Shown in pieces: positions 1 to 7,764 of a stretch of 18,009 nt of DNA. The notes under the pieces are model-generated. The model saw only the letters and a list, made by a program, of their open reading frames with translations, was not told the origin of the DNA and ran no database searches. The stretch comes from CAZSXS01 sp964611385 (GTDB lineage: Bacteria; Bacillota; Clostridia; Lachnospirales; CAYPQA01), in the NCBI GenBank assembly GCA_964611385.1, contig CAZSXS010000077.1:1-18009 (forward strand), written 5' to 3'. The translations under genes and the position numbers were made by a program. Every line of letters starts with the position of its first letter. Positions within the stretch are counted from its first letter, which is position 1.

Positions 1-1
1 C

Positions 2-1492
2 TATGAAGAAAATCTTTCCTTCAACGAAATGTACTTAAGCGGCGATAAGCTTGTAATATCCGCTTACAGGAATATTCCCTATTCCCTTAGCGATGTTAAA
101 AATCCAGATGCGGTGCCTCTAACTGGGGCCAGTAGCACTGCTCCCTTGCCGGAAAGCAATATAGCCAACAAGCAGATCGCTTACGACATCGCTTACCCCT
201 ATCACTATCAGAATAACTATAGCTCCTTTTTAATCTTTGACATTACAGACAAGAGCCAGCCCAAACAAGTGCGAACCGTTGACATTGCCGGAGACAACCT
301 GACCACAAGAATGATTGGGAGCAAGCTGTATTTTGTCACAGGAAAGTATTTAGGCGGCCTATACCGAGAGGATCTGTCGGATGAAACCCTTCTGCCTTCT
401 TATCGTGATTTTACCCCAACGCAAGAACAGGAGGGTATAATTCCTTTAAGTTATGTGGACGTGAAAACCATCGCCATCTTTCCCAATCAAAGAATGAGCA
501 ACTACATGCTTGTTGGAGGCTTTGATATTAACGGAACCGAACCCGTTGTGCCCAATGCGTTTTTAGGCTCAGGTCAGACCTTCTATATGAACAGTGCCCA
601 CTTTTATGCTGTGACCGAAGGGAACTGGAATAGGCAAGACGGCAAGGAGACTAACATCTATCAGTTTGCAGTAGAAGGCGCAAATCTGGTCTACAAAAAC
701 CACGGCTATGTGCCAGGCTATTTGGTGAATCAGTTTGCAATGGACGAATACGAAGGGCGTTTCAGGGTTGCCACCACAACTAATGGCGGCAATGGTGTTT
801 ATGTATATGATGAAAACTTAAACCTTGTAGGCAAGCTGAATGGCTTAGCAAAGGGTGAAACCATCAAGTCTGTACGCTTCATGGGAAAGACGGGTTATGT
901 GGTGACGTATCGGAACACAGACCCTCTCTTTGTACTGGATCTAAGCAATGATACGCCTATCCTTCTGGGCGAACTGAAAATCCCCGGTTTCAGCACCTAT
1001 CTGCATCCAGTGGGGCAAAACTACTTGCTTGGGCTTGGACGTAACACCAAGGAGATGTTCGTTCGGGAAAAGGATGGCTCGGAAACCGTAGTGGGAGCCA
1101 GGGATGTCGGCATGAAGGCTTCCTTATTTGATGTCTCAGATCCTACAAATCCCACCGAAAAGTACACAATAGAAATCGGAAAAGAAGGCACCTGGAGTGA
1201 GGCCTTAAATAACCATAAGGCTTTGATGGTAGACAGCAATCGAAATGTCTTTGCTTTTCCCATTTCCATGTATCAAGACCGAGTGAACTGGGAAGGTGGC
1301 TTGGTAATCGGTCTGGATCCCGAGAGCGGCTTGGACGTACTGGCTGAGCTTAAAATCAGTGAAAGAAGTTACTTTTATCAGCAGCGCTTCTGCTACATCG
1401 GAAATGTACTCTACTTTATGGCTGGAGGTAGCCTGATTGCTTACGACTACGGCACATTTAAAGAAATCAATAAGGTTAGTTTGAGCAAATAA
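2..1492 (+). CDS. Secreted beta-propeller domain protein (PF09826 type), 5' end cut off by the window
   Basis: The reading frame is open from base 2, upstream of the first ATG at 29, so this is the C-terminal ~496 residues of a longer protein. Family-typical stretches are visible: 'YVPGYLVNQFAMDEYEG' followed by 'RVATT' (about nt 705-770), and 'SVRFMGKTGYVVTYRNTDPL' with 'GFSTYLHPVG' (about nt 865-1015). These match what I know of the 'beta propeller domain' family of secreted proteins distantly related to WD40 repeats (PF09826/COG4880). Family members are usually exported; the signal peptide and N-terminal part would lie before the window. The biochemical role is unknown. It ends in TAA at 1490-1492 with a terminator about 55 bp later, so it is probably transcribed separately from the adaptor/permease genes that follow. 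Family assignment is fairly sure, function is not. Confidence 0.85.
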   Translation, partial: YEENLSFNEMYLSGDKLVISAYRNIPYSLSDVKNPDAVPLTGASSTAPLPESNIANKQIAYDIAYPYHYQNNYSSFLIFDITDKSQPKQVRTVDIAGDNLTTRMIGSKLYFVTGKYLGGLYREDLSDETLLPSYRDFTPTQEQEGIIPLSYVDVKTIAIFPNQRMSNYMLVGGFDINGTEPVVPNAFLGSGQTFYMNSAHFYAVTEGNWNRQDGKETNIYQFAVEGANLVYKNHGYVPGYLVNQFAMDEYEGRFRVATTTNGGNGVYVYDENLNLVGKLNGLAKGETIKSVRFMGKTGYVVTYRNTDPLFVLDLSNDTPILLGELKIPGFSTYLHPVGQNYLLGLGRNTKEMFVREKDGSETVVGARDVGMKASLFDVSDPTNPTEKYTIEIGKEGTWSEALNNHKALMVDSNRNVFAFPISMYQDRVNWEGGLVIGLDPESGLDVLAELKISERSYFYQQRFCYIGNVLYFMAGGSLIAYDYGTFKEINKVSLSK

Positions 1493-1547
1493 AGCATTAA
1501 GTTGTATGGAATGATACTGAAATTATATTAAGGTGCAGAAAACAACC

Positions 1548-1590
1548 AATGTCCCGTCTATGGCTATGCCTTGCGGGACATTTTCTTTTG
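1548..1590 (+). terminator. Intrinsic terminator after the beta-propeller gene
   Basis: A perfect 9-bp stem, AATGTCCCG (1548-1556) with CGGGACATT (1574-1582), encloses a 17-nt loop that itself can form GGC/GCC. It is followed by TTCTTTT. It begins 56 nt after the stop codon of the beta-propeller gene and precedes the promoter region of the next gene. Confidence 0.8.
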
Positions 1591-1644
1591 TCACTGCTAA
1601 GCTTAGGTCTTACGTATTGCTACAAATGCTGTTGAATTTGGAGA

Positions 1645-1701
1645 TCTTGCAGACTTAAATCTACTCTTGCAAACTTCTGCTAAATCTTGCATAATAGCAA
1701 G
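1645..1701 (+). promoter_or_regulatory. Candidate promoter with 20-bp-phased direct repeats, upstream of the adaptor gene
   Basis: The 7-mer TCTTGCA occurs at 1645, 1665 and 1685, spaced exactly 20 bp apart (about two helical turns). A plausible sigma-A promoter overlaps the last two copies: TTGCAA (1667-1672), 17-bp spacer, CATAAT (1690-1695). An inverted repeat CTTGC-N6-GCAAG (1686-1701) covers the -10. The arrangement suggests cooperative binding by a regulator. The promoter and repeats are seen; the regulator is unknown and its existence is inferred. Confidence 0.4.
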
Positions 1702-1742
1702 TAACGCAGAAAGAAAAATTTCATAAAAAAGAGGGGATGTCT

Positions 1743-2939
1743 GTGAGAATTTTTGTATTTGCTCTTGTGCTTTTGATGGTTGGCGGCTGTACCCTGCTGC
1801 CGAAGGAAGAGGAAGAATTGATTCCGCCATTAAACGCACCGGCTGCCATTGCCTACAAGACCGAAGCAGTTCAAAGGAAATCCATTGTTCTGGAAGTGAA
1901 GGCTAGCGGGAATATTCAGCCTACCAAGCAGAATTATGTTACCTTTGGGGGGATTACCGGGCGACTGGATGAGATCGTGGTCTCTGTGGGTCAGGTGGTA
2001 GAGAAGGGTGCACTGGTTGCGCGGCTGAAAAGAGAAGAACTGGAAAATACCTATACTGTACAAAAGCTGCAAAATCAAAAGGCGGTTCTCAACCTAGAAA
2101 AGCTTGAGAATGAGCAGGATAAGGCGAAGAAGGACCTGGAAAAAAGAATATCCGATGCCAAGCTTCATTTGGAAAATGCTCAATTAACTTTACAGAGCCT
2201 GGAGATGCCCTTGGCAAGTACAAAAACAGAAGCAGATCAGATTAAAATTGAACAGCAGAAAAACACCGTCAAGCTGTCAGAAGCCAGCCTAAACCAGCTT
2301 GAGGCTCAGTTGGAAGCACTATCCTCCAACAAAACTAAAAACTTCGAAATCGAACAGGCGAAGCTAGACCTTGAACTAAGCAATCATGCCCTGCAACAAA
2401 CGGAACAGAAATTGAAAAGCTATGAGCTGTATTCCCCCATTCGGGGTCAAGTGACCTACATAGCCCAGATGAAAACCGAGGAATACGTGGATAGCTACAA
2501 AACCCTTGCCACTGTTTCCGATCTGGATTCGTTAAAGCTCTTTGTAAGCTCTTCTAGCTTTACTGGTGTACCCTTAAATGGAAAGGTAAAGGTTACCTTT
2601 TCAGGTAAGGACTACGAGGGCATAGTCGAATCAACCCCGATCAACCTTCCGCCAGAAATTCAAAGTGTTACCAAGGACTTGTATATCATTCAGGTGGAGG
2701 GCCTTGTCTTTACTGAAGAGGACTTGGGTAAGTCCTGCACTGTGATTTATGAGAAGGAGCGGTCGGACAATGCCATCGTCATTGATCGCTCGAATATTAA
2801 AACCATCAGCGGGCGGCGTTTTGTCATGGTGCTGGAAGACGGCTTGGCCGTCGAGCGAGATATTGAGACTGGCGTCATGAGCAACTCCGAGGTGGAAATC
2901 ACCAAGGGTCTTGAAGAAGGGGATCTGGTCATACAATGA
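1743..2939 (+). CDS. HlyD/MacA-type efflux adaptor (periplasmic-adaptor-like) lipoprotein
   Basis: Membrane-anchored adaptor of a MacB/FtsX-like ABC system, probably acting outside the cytoplasmic membrane. Counting from the in-frame ATG at 1737, residues 4-17 form a hydrophobic signal ending in a lipobox V-G-G-C, with Cys18 to be lipidated. A first half lipoyl/barrel segment (~65-100) is followed by a long charged coiled-coil hairpin (~100-230) and the returning segment with 'YSPIRGQVTYI' (~232-242), which is the adaptor hallmark. A beta-barrel (~263-335) and a C-terminal membrane-proximal domain follow. I prefer the GTG start at 1743 because GAGGGG (1731-1736) touches the ATG at 1737 but sits 6 nt before the GTG; this gives 398 aa. 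The stop overlaps the permease start as ATGA, indicating translational coupling. The substrate cannot be told from the sequence. Confidence 0.85.
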   Translation: MRIFVFALVLLMVGGCTLLPKEEEELIPPLNAPAAIAYKTEAVQRKSIVLEVKASGNIQPTKQNYVTFGGITGRLDEIVVSVGQVVEKGALVARLKREELENTYTVQKLQNQKAVLNLEKLENEQDKAKKDLEKRISDAKLHLENAQLTLQSLEMPLASTKTEADQIKIEQQKNTVKLSEASLNQLEAQLEALSSNKTKNFEIEQAKLDLELSNHALQQTEQKLKSYELYSPIRGQVTYIAQMKTEEYVDSYKTLATVSDLDSLKLFVSSSSFTGVPLNGKVKVTFSGKDYEGIVESTPINLPPEIQSVTKDLYIIQVEGLVFTEEDLGKSCTVIYEKERSDNAIVIDRSNIKTISGRRFVMVLEDGLAVERDIETGVMSNSEVEITKGLEEGDLVIQ

Positions 2940-5794
2940 TGCTTATTTATAAAAAAATCATTCGAAACGGCTGGAAGGCTGCCTGTCTTTTCCTTGGTTC
3001 CATTTTGATTGTAGGAATTATTTGCTCCATCCCTATTTTTAAGTACGGTATCTTACAACGGATGCTAATTAAGGACTTGGAAACCCGACAAACAGAAAGC
3101 CAGACTTATCCAGGATTTTTAAGCTTCAGCTTCCTTGATATAGAGTCCAATATCAGCAATCCCGAGGCCATTCCTTATTTTTATGACAAGATGGAGAAGG
3201 ACATCTCACTGGACACGGTTGTCCCTGTGAAGGAAAAAACAGTTACTCGTACGCTACGGCAAGCCTATTATATCGATGAAACCAGACCAAGAGCGAATAG
3301 TTTTACTTCAAAAAGGTCGGTGAATATCCAACTGGAATCCCGCGAAGGTTTTGAGCAGAATGTGGAACTCGTCGCCGGTCGTATGCCGGAAGCGAACTCT
3401 GCCACTGGGGATACTGGCCACAAGGTGTATGAGGTTTTGGCACCGCAACGGACTATGGTCAACTTACAGCTTACCTTAAATAAGGAAATCGACATCAATA
3501 AGTACATATTTCAACAAGGCGAAAAGACACTTTTCACCATCAAGGTAGTGGGAATAGTGGAGCCGAAGCCAGGGCTGTTTTGGATGTTCAACCAAAGTGC
3601 GGAAGCCTTTCTAATGCCACCAGAGATCTATGACCGTATGCTGGAGGAGTCTGAATGGATCTTAGAGTCTGATGTACGTTGGCTCTATGTCTTTGACTTT
3701 TACCACTTTGAGGTCGAAAATCTTTCTCGTATCCTCAAAAACATTAAGGAAACACAAACACTGTTACCGAACTACTTTTTTTCCAGCAACTATCGTACCG
3801 GATTTTTGCCCGTCATTGAGTTGTATGAAGAAAGGGAACGCACCCTGCTTCTGACCATGCAGATTTTGAATCTCCCGATTTTAATTCTGCTATTATTTTA
3901 TATCTTTATGATTTCTGGTCTGAACATCAAGAGTGAAGAAGGGATCATTGCCGTTCTGCGAAGCCGGGGTGCTTCCAAAAGGCAGATTTTCAATATTTAT
4001 TTTACGGAGACCCTCTTCTTCGGGGTTTTGGCTTTGCTTCTGGGACCCTTTGTTGGTGTTTTTATTTGCACGATCATCGGCTCCGCTAATGGGTTTCTGG
4101 AATTTATAAACCGCACTGCCTTACCGCTAAAGTTGACCACTGAGGCTCTACTGTACGCCCTACTGGCTTTTGGAGCCTTCCTAGTGACAACGCTGATTCC
4201 GGTCATCTCGTACCTGAATCAAAGTATCGTAGAGCAAAAGAGGCAAAAAATCAGAAGCACCAAAAATCTTTGGAAAAAATATTTCCTGGATCTGATCCTT
4301 ATAGCCATATCCCTATATGGCCTCTACCAAATGAAAAGCCTGGGAAAACTCTACACTAATTTTTTCAGCAGCGCCACGGAGCTATCGAAGGACACTGGGG
4401 CTGGTGGGGTTGATCCTTTGTTGTTTATTTCTTCGACTCTTTTTATTTTGGGCTTGGGTTTATTTGTACTTCGAGTGTATCCGTTTGTTCTGCGCGGTCT
4501 CTACGCCTTGTTTCGCAGCCGCTTTTCCCCTGCTGTGTATGCTTCCTTCCATCAAATTCTGCGCTCCGGCGGCTCAGAGAGTTTCTTAATGCTCTTTATT
4601 ATGTTTACCATCTCCCTAGGTATCTTTAACTCCTCCACCGCTAGAACGCTGAACAAAAATTACGAAGACAGAATCAGAAACAATACTGGGGCGGACATCG
4701 TCCTTCAAACGGAATGGTTAAAGTATGACTTGAACGGAGTCCCCATCTTTGAGGATGGTTTGAATCCACTTAGTCCGGATGTACCCTTTAAATACATTGA
4801 GCCTGCTTTCGGTATCTACGAAAAAATAGAAAACACCAACGCTGCACGGGTTTTACTGGACAGAAGGGGAGCCGTTATTGCAAGGGGTAAACGCGCCAAC
4901 AGCATTACAGTGATCGCCGTTGACCCCTACGAGTTCGGGAGGGTGGTCTGGAGCCGTCGGGATTTGTTGCCCTACCATATGAATGAGTACATGAACCTTT
5001 TACAGCAAGCACCGGCCGCTGTGCTTCTATCCTCCAACTTAAAGGAAGAGCTGGGTATCGGGCTTGGTGACACAGTTGAGTTTCGAACCTCAGTGGGTAA
5101 GTATGAAAACACGCAAGGCATTGTATCGGCCTTTGTTGACTACTGGCCGGGTTATATCAGCGGGGAAAAAACAGGTTTGATTGTAGCCAATCTGAAAAAC
5201 TATTACGCCCAGAACAGCATGGAGCCTTACCAGATATGGGTGAAAAAGACCGCTGGGCAAACCGACGCGGCTGTATATCAAAACATTGAAGATTTACGGA
5301 TCAAGGTCAACAAGATCACCTCTGCCTCGCAGCAGATCATTAAGTTAAAAAACGATCCCTGGCTACAAGGCACCAACGGCTCCTTGACCTTAGGTTTTCT
5401 AGTTTCCATGGGCGTGACGGCTATCGGCTTTCTAATCTACTGGATTATATCGATCAAGGCCCGAGCTTTACAATTCGGCATATTCCGGGCCATGGGTTTG
5501 AGCAAGGCCAACATTCTTTCCATGATTATCACTGAGCAACTTTTGGTTTCCTTTTCCGCCGTTTTGTTCGGCAGTCTCATTGGACGTCTTGCCAGCGAGC
5601 TCTTTGTTCCACTCAATGCGCTACTATACTCCAAGTCCGAGCAGACCATACCCTTCAAGACCTTTCAATATCTGGACGACTATTTGAAAATCTTTTTAAT
5701 CGTAGTCACGATCTTTTTACTATGTCTAGTTGTATTATCCAAGATTATCCTAAGCATCAAGATTGATCAAGCGCTTAAGTTAGGAGAGGATTAA
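2936..5794 (+). CDS. Large FtsX/MacB-type ABC transporter permease, two FtsX modules
   Basis: A 952-residue integral membrane protein. Predicted helices are near residues 15-38, 305-328, 351-382, 405-426, 448-465, 496-516, 548-565, 813-840, 857-882 and 916-941, giving about 10 TM with two large extracytoplasmic domains (~40-300 and ~570-810). FtsX-like signatures appear twice: 'LRSRGASKRQIFNIYFTE' (341-358) and 'FRAMGLSKANILSMIITEQL' (850-869), where the permease contacts its ATPase. It starts at tandem ATGs (2936/2939) overlapping the adaptor stop; 'GAAGAAGGGGA' lies about 10 nt upstream. Such permeases normally work with a LolD/MacB-type ATPase, but none is encoded in the window, so it must use one encoded elsewhere or beyond the left edge. 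Likely an exporter or envelope-remodelling transporter; substrate unknown. Confidence 0.87.
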   Translation: MMLIYKKIIRNGWKAACLFLGSILIVGIICSIPIFKYGILQRMLIKDLETRQTESQTYPGFLSFSFLDIESNISNPEAIPYFYDKMEKDISLDTVVPVKEKTVTRTLRQAYYIDETRPRANSFTSKRSVNIQLESREGFEQNVELVAGRMPEANSATGDTGHKVYEVLAPQRTMVNLQLTLNKEIDINKYIFQQGEKTLFTIKVVGIVEPKPGLFWMFNQSAEAFLMPPEIYDRMLEESEWILESDVRWLYVFDFYHFEVENLSRILKNIKETQTLLPNYFFSSNYRTGFLPVIELYEERERTLLLTMQILNLPILILLLFYIFMISGLNIKSEEGIIAVLRSRGASKRQIFNIYFTETLFFGVLALLLGPFVGVFICTIIGSANGFLEFINRTALPLKLTTEALLYALLAFGAFLVTTLIPVISYLNQSIVEQKRQKIRSTKNLWKKYFLDLILIAISLYGLYQMKSLGKLYTNFFSSATELSKDTGAGGVDPLLFISSTLFILGLGLFVLRVYPFVLRGLYALFRSRFSPAVYASFHQILRSGGSESFLMLFIMFTISLGIFNSSTARTLNKNYEDRIRNNTGADIVLQTEWLKYDLNGVPIFEDGLNPLSPDVPFKYIEPAFGIYEKIENTNAARVLLDRRGAVIARGKRANSITVIAVDPYEFGRVVWSRRDLLPYHMNEYMNLLQQAPAAVLLSSNLKEELGIGLGDTVEFRTSVGKYENTQGIVSAFVDYWPGYISGEKTGLIVANLKNYYAQNSMEPYQIWVKKTAGQTDAAVYQNIEDLRIKVNKITSASQQIIKLKNDPWLQGTNGSLTLGFLVSMGVTAIGFLIYWIISIKARALQFGIFRAMGLSKANILSMIITEQLLVSFSAVLFGSLIGRLASELFVPLNALLYSKSEQTIPFKTFQYLDDYLKIFLIVVTIFLLCLVVLSKIILSIKIDQALKLGED

Positions 5795-5795
5795 A

Positions 5796-5918
5796 CCGTG
5801 GGGGAAGGGAGAGGAAAACTTTTTTCAAACGGCGAAAAAAAGTTTTCCTCTCCTGAACCAACTTGTTGGTTCACCCCACCACCCCCTTTCCTCACCTTTC
5901 AAAAAAGCCGGACATGGG
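5796..5918 (+). repeat. Structured intergenic repeat, copy 1
   Basis: Begins with CCGTGGGGG two bases after the permease stop codon and ends with the box TTCAAAAAAGCCGGACATGG. Inside is an 18-bp perfect stem (5808-5825 with 5836-5853, 10-nt loop CAAACGGCGA). An 18-bp perfect palindrome GAACCAACTTGTTGGTTC (5855-5872) follows. GTGGGG (5798-5803) can close the whole unit by pairing with CCCCAC (5874-5879). A related copy lies on the minus strand at 17867-17964, with the same boxes and a stem showing paired changes. It is probably an interspersed non-coding repeat (MITE-like or REP-like), or a 3'-UTR RNA element doubling as terminator. Confidence 0.8.
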
Positions 5919-5946
5919 GAGTGGATAAATCCTTTGGAAAGTTTAA

Positions 5947-5978
5947 CCTAAGTTGCCAAGAAGCCCCCCTCTTAGGCG
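5947..5978 (+). promoter_or_regulatory. Weak hairpin in the leader of the phosphatase-like gene
   Basis: CCTAAG (5947-5952) can pair with CTTAGG (5971-5976) around a C-rich loop, and TTGCC/GGC(GG) could extend or compete. It lies 50-80 nt before the start of the downstream gene, whose ribosome binding site AGGTGGTG (6015-6022) is clear. I recognise no known riboswitch here; it may be incidental. Confidence 0.2.
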
Positions 5979-6030
5979 GCGGGAGTATGTCACAAGACCA
6001 AAGGTTATTTAAAATAGGTGGTGTAAAAGT

Positions 6031-7143
6031 ATGTTCATTAAACCAGATTATGATAACAGCATTTTATCCGTTTCAAACTCAATATTGAGGTATTATGGTG
6101 CGACTGCACACCATAATACCTTGCCTTTACTTGACAGCTTGCTTACTAAAAATTATAAAAATGTGGTTTTGCTTATAATGGATGGCATGGGTATAAATGT
6201 TTTGGAACGTACGTTGCCTGAAACTGCTTTTTTGAGAAAGCACATACATGCTGAAATTTCCAGCGTTTTTCCTTGCACAACTACAGCGGCGAAAATAGCC
6301 ATTTTAAGTGGTAAAACACCGGCTGAGCATGGCTGGATTGGCTGGTCTTGCTATTTCAAAGAGGTGGATAAATGCATTGATTTATTTTCTAATCACGAAA
6401 GCGGCACAAAAAAGCCAGCCAGCGAGGTAAATCAGCCTGGGAAATATCTTGCTTATGATACAATACTCAAGCAAGTTGATACGGCTACAAGTGGAAAAAT
6501 TAAAACGTGTTCGGTTTCACCCTTCTCTGCCTATTTTGCCAATACGATGGAGAGTATTTGCGAACATCTTAAAACATTATGCAATGAAGATGGTCAAAAA
6601 TTTATTTTTGCTTACCATGATCAGCCTGACCACGACATGCACGATTTTGGGGTTAGTTCTGCCTGTATTCAGAAAATGATGGCTGATTACAACAGCCGAC
6701 TTGAAAGCTTGATCAATGCTTTATCGAATACATTGCTTTTAATTACAGCCGACCATGGAATGACAGACATTCATATGAAGCGGATTGAAGATTATCCTCA
6801 AATTGAAAAAACAGTAAAGCGACATATTTGTGTAGAACCAAGGTGCTGTTCCTTCTATATTAAAGAGGAATATATTTCAGATTTTCCGCTGATCTTTGCC
6901 GATGCTTTCGGTGACAAATTCATACTATTCACCCATGATGAATTTATGGAGAGCGGATTGTTAGGCAGTGGCAAACGCCATCCAAAAGTAAACGATTTTG
7001 TGGGAGATTATATGGCGGTTGCAGTGTCCGACTTTGCGCTTTGGTATGACGACAGTAATGGTGAATTCAACGATTTTAAAGGTGCTCATGCAGGACTTAC
7101 AAAAGAAGAACTAACAGTTCCGCTGATTATGGTGGAAAAATAA
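6031..7143 (+). CDS. Alkaline phosphatase superfamily hydrolase (type I phosphodiesterase/nucleotide pyrophosphatase family)
   Basis: A 370-residue metal-dependent hydrolase of the PF01663 type, expected to cleave phosphodiester or phosphomonoester bonds with two metal ions. Visible motifs: 'LLIMDGMG' (Asp51, metal ligand); 'FPCTTTA' (80-86), whose Thr83 or Thr84 is the likely nucleophile; 'PDHDMH' (Asp200, His204); 'TADHGM' (Asp241, His242); and C-terminal 'GAHAG' (His353). All ligand positions expected for a nucleotide pyrophosphatase/phosphodiesterase fold are present. There is no signal peptide or TM segment, so it is probably cytoplasmic. The start is well supported by AGGTGGTG 8 nt upstream. 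It stands alone between the intergenic repeat and a convergent gene, and by eye is more AT-rich than the permease before it. The substrate cannot be inferred from context. Confidence 0.85.
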   Translation: MFIKPDYDNSILSVSNSILRYYGATAHHNTLPLLDSLLTKNYKNVVLLIMDGMGINVLERTLPETAFLRKHIHAEISSVFPCTTTAAKIAILSGKTPAEHGWIGWSCYFKEVDKCIDLFSNHESGTKKPASEVNQPGKYLAYDTILKQVDTATSGKIKTCSVSPFSAYFANTMESICEHLKTLCNEDGQKFIFAYHDQPDHDMHDFGVSSACIQKMMADYNSRLESLINALSNTLLLITADHGMTDIHMKRIEDYPQIEKTVKRHICVEPRCCSFYIKEEYISDFPLIFADAFGDKFILFTHDEFMESGLLGSGKRHPKVNDFVGDYMAVAVSDFALWYDDSNGEFNDFKGAHAGLTKEELTVPLIMVEK

Positions 7144-7212
7144 GGAGAGGGGGAGGCAATATATGAACGCATAGTAATGAGGAAGTACATATAGGTGTAA
7201 GCCCCCCAAGGT
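7144..7212. other. Convergent intergenic gap without a clear terminator
   Basis: Between the convergent phosphatase-like gene and the minus-strand small protein gene. It contains a good Shine-Dalgarno-like GGGGGAGG followed by ATG AAC GCA TAG, a three-codon frame that encodes nothing useful and may be a decayed start. TATATG (7160-7165) and CATATA (7188-7193) are complementary but far apart. I see no intrinsic terminator with a U-tract. Confidence 0.4.
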
Positions 7213-7686
7213 TTAGAATTTAATAAAATATTGACCAGAAACTTCATTTTCAGCTATCATTGGATGAATTTTACCCCACACAGTAATTAGGGTATCTTCT
7301 TGTATAGTAAGGCTTAACAAAATATCGCCCTTTTCAAACGATTCATAAATCGTTTCGTTGCCATCTTCATCTATAAAATAATCATCAAATTCTAAATGGA
7401 TACTATTATTGTCAAACAAAACCTTTGCTCTCAAGCGTTGCAGCGTTTGAAATCCGTCAATTTCTATATGAGCATACAAACCATGGTCATCAGTTGAGTT
7501 ATCCTCAAATAATTGAATGGAATAGTCCATATTTAGGTTAGGCGGCAGATATTCATAGAAGCTATACGTTCCGATCCAAGAAATGGACATGTCATTCTTA
7601 CGCTCTGGCTGATCCCAAAACATAAAAAACAAAGGCAGAGTCACGACTAGCAAAACGAATAAATATAACCAACTACTTTTTCTCAT
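7213..7686 (-). CDS. Small membrane-anchored extracytoplasmic protein, function unknown
   Basis: 157 residues. Residues 6-23 (LYLFVLLVVTLPLFFMF) form an N-terminal signal anchor after a positive MRKS start, and no lipobox Cys is present. The remainder (~35-157) is a polar, acidic, probably beta-rich domain beginning 'WIGTYSFYEYLPPN' (37-50). This W-x-G-x-Y pattern reminds me of the DUF5991-type bacterial domain, but I cannot confirm that. The start is supported by AGGGTG about 8 nt before the ATG. The gene lies downstream of polC on the same strand, separated by a long hairpin, so it may be weakly co-transcribed with polC or have its own promoter in the 78-bp gap. It is ordinary-looking and AT-rich. 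Confidence 0.7.
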   Translation of the reverse strand: MRKSSWLYLFVLLVVTLPLFFMFWDQPERKNDMSISWIGTYSFYEYLPPNLNMDYSIQLFEDNSTDDHGLYAHIEIDGFQTLQRLRAKVLFDNNSIHLEFDDYFIDEDGNETIYESFEKGDILLSLTIQEDTLITVWGKIHPMIAENEVSGQYFIKF

Positions 7687-7705
7687 GCAATTATCACCCT
7701 ATGCT

Positions 7706-7752
7706 AAGGGGAGTGGACTAAAGCAAATTCTTGCTTCAGCCCACTCCCCCTT
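7706..7752 (-). terminator. Long hairpin after polC (terminator or mRNA 3' end)
   Basis: AAGGGGAGTGG...AGCAA (7706-7726) pairs with TTGCT...CCACTCCCCCTT (7731-7752), giving about 20 bp with one bulged base and a 4-nt loop. Read on the plus strand the stem has two A.C mismatches; on the minus strand, as polC mRNA, these become G.U pairs, so the minus-strand RNA folds better. The T-rich tail (TTTATTTTTC, 7751-7760) is on the plus-strand side, so it may also stop antisense transcription entering polC. Confidence 0.6.
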
Positions 7753-7764
7753 TATTTTTCTCCC

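Noticed and set aside
1737..1742. ATG at 1737 as start of the adaptor
   Set aside because: The only Shine-Dalgarno, GAGGGG, touches this codon. The GTG at 1743 has proper spacing and gives a standard lipoprotein signal peptide. Not fully excluded.
5798..6088. Plus-strand open frame of 96 codons between permease and phosphatase-like genes
   Set aside because: It begins inside the structured repeat and runs into the start of the next gene. The equivalent frame in the second repeat copy goes out of register, the composition follows the hairpin, and no protein family is recognisable.
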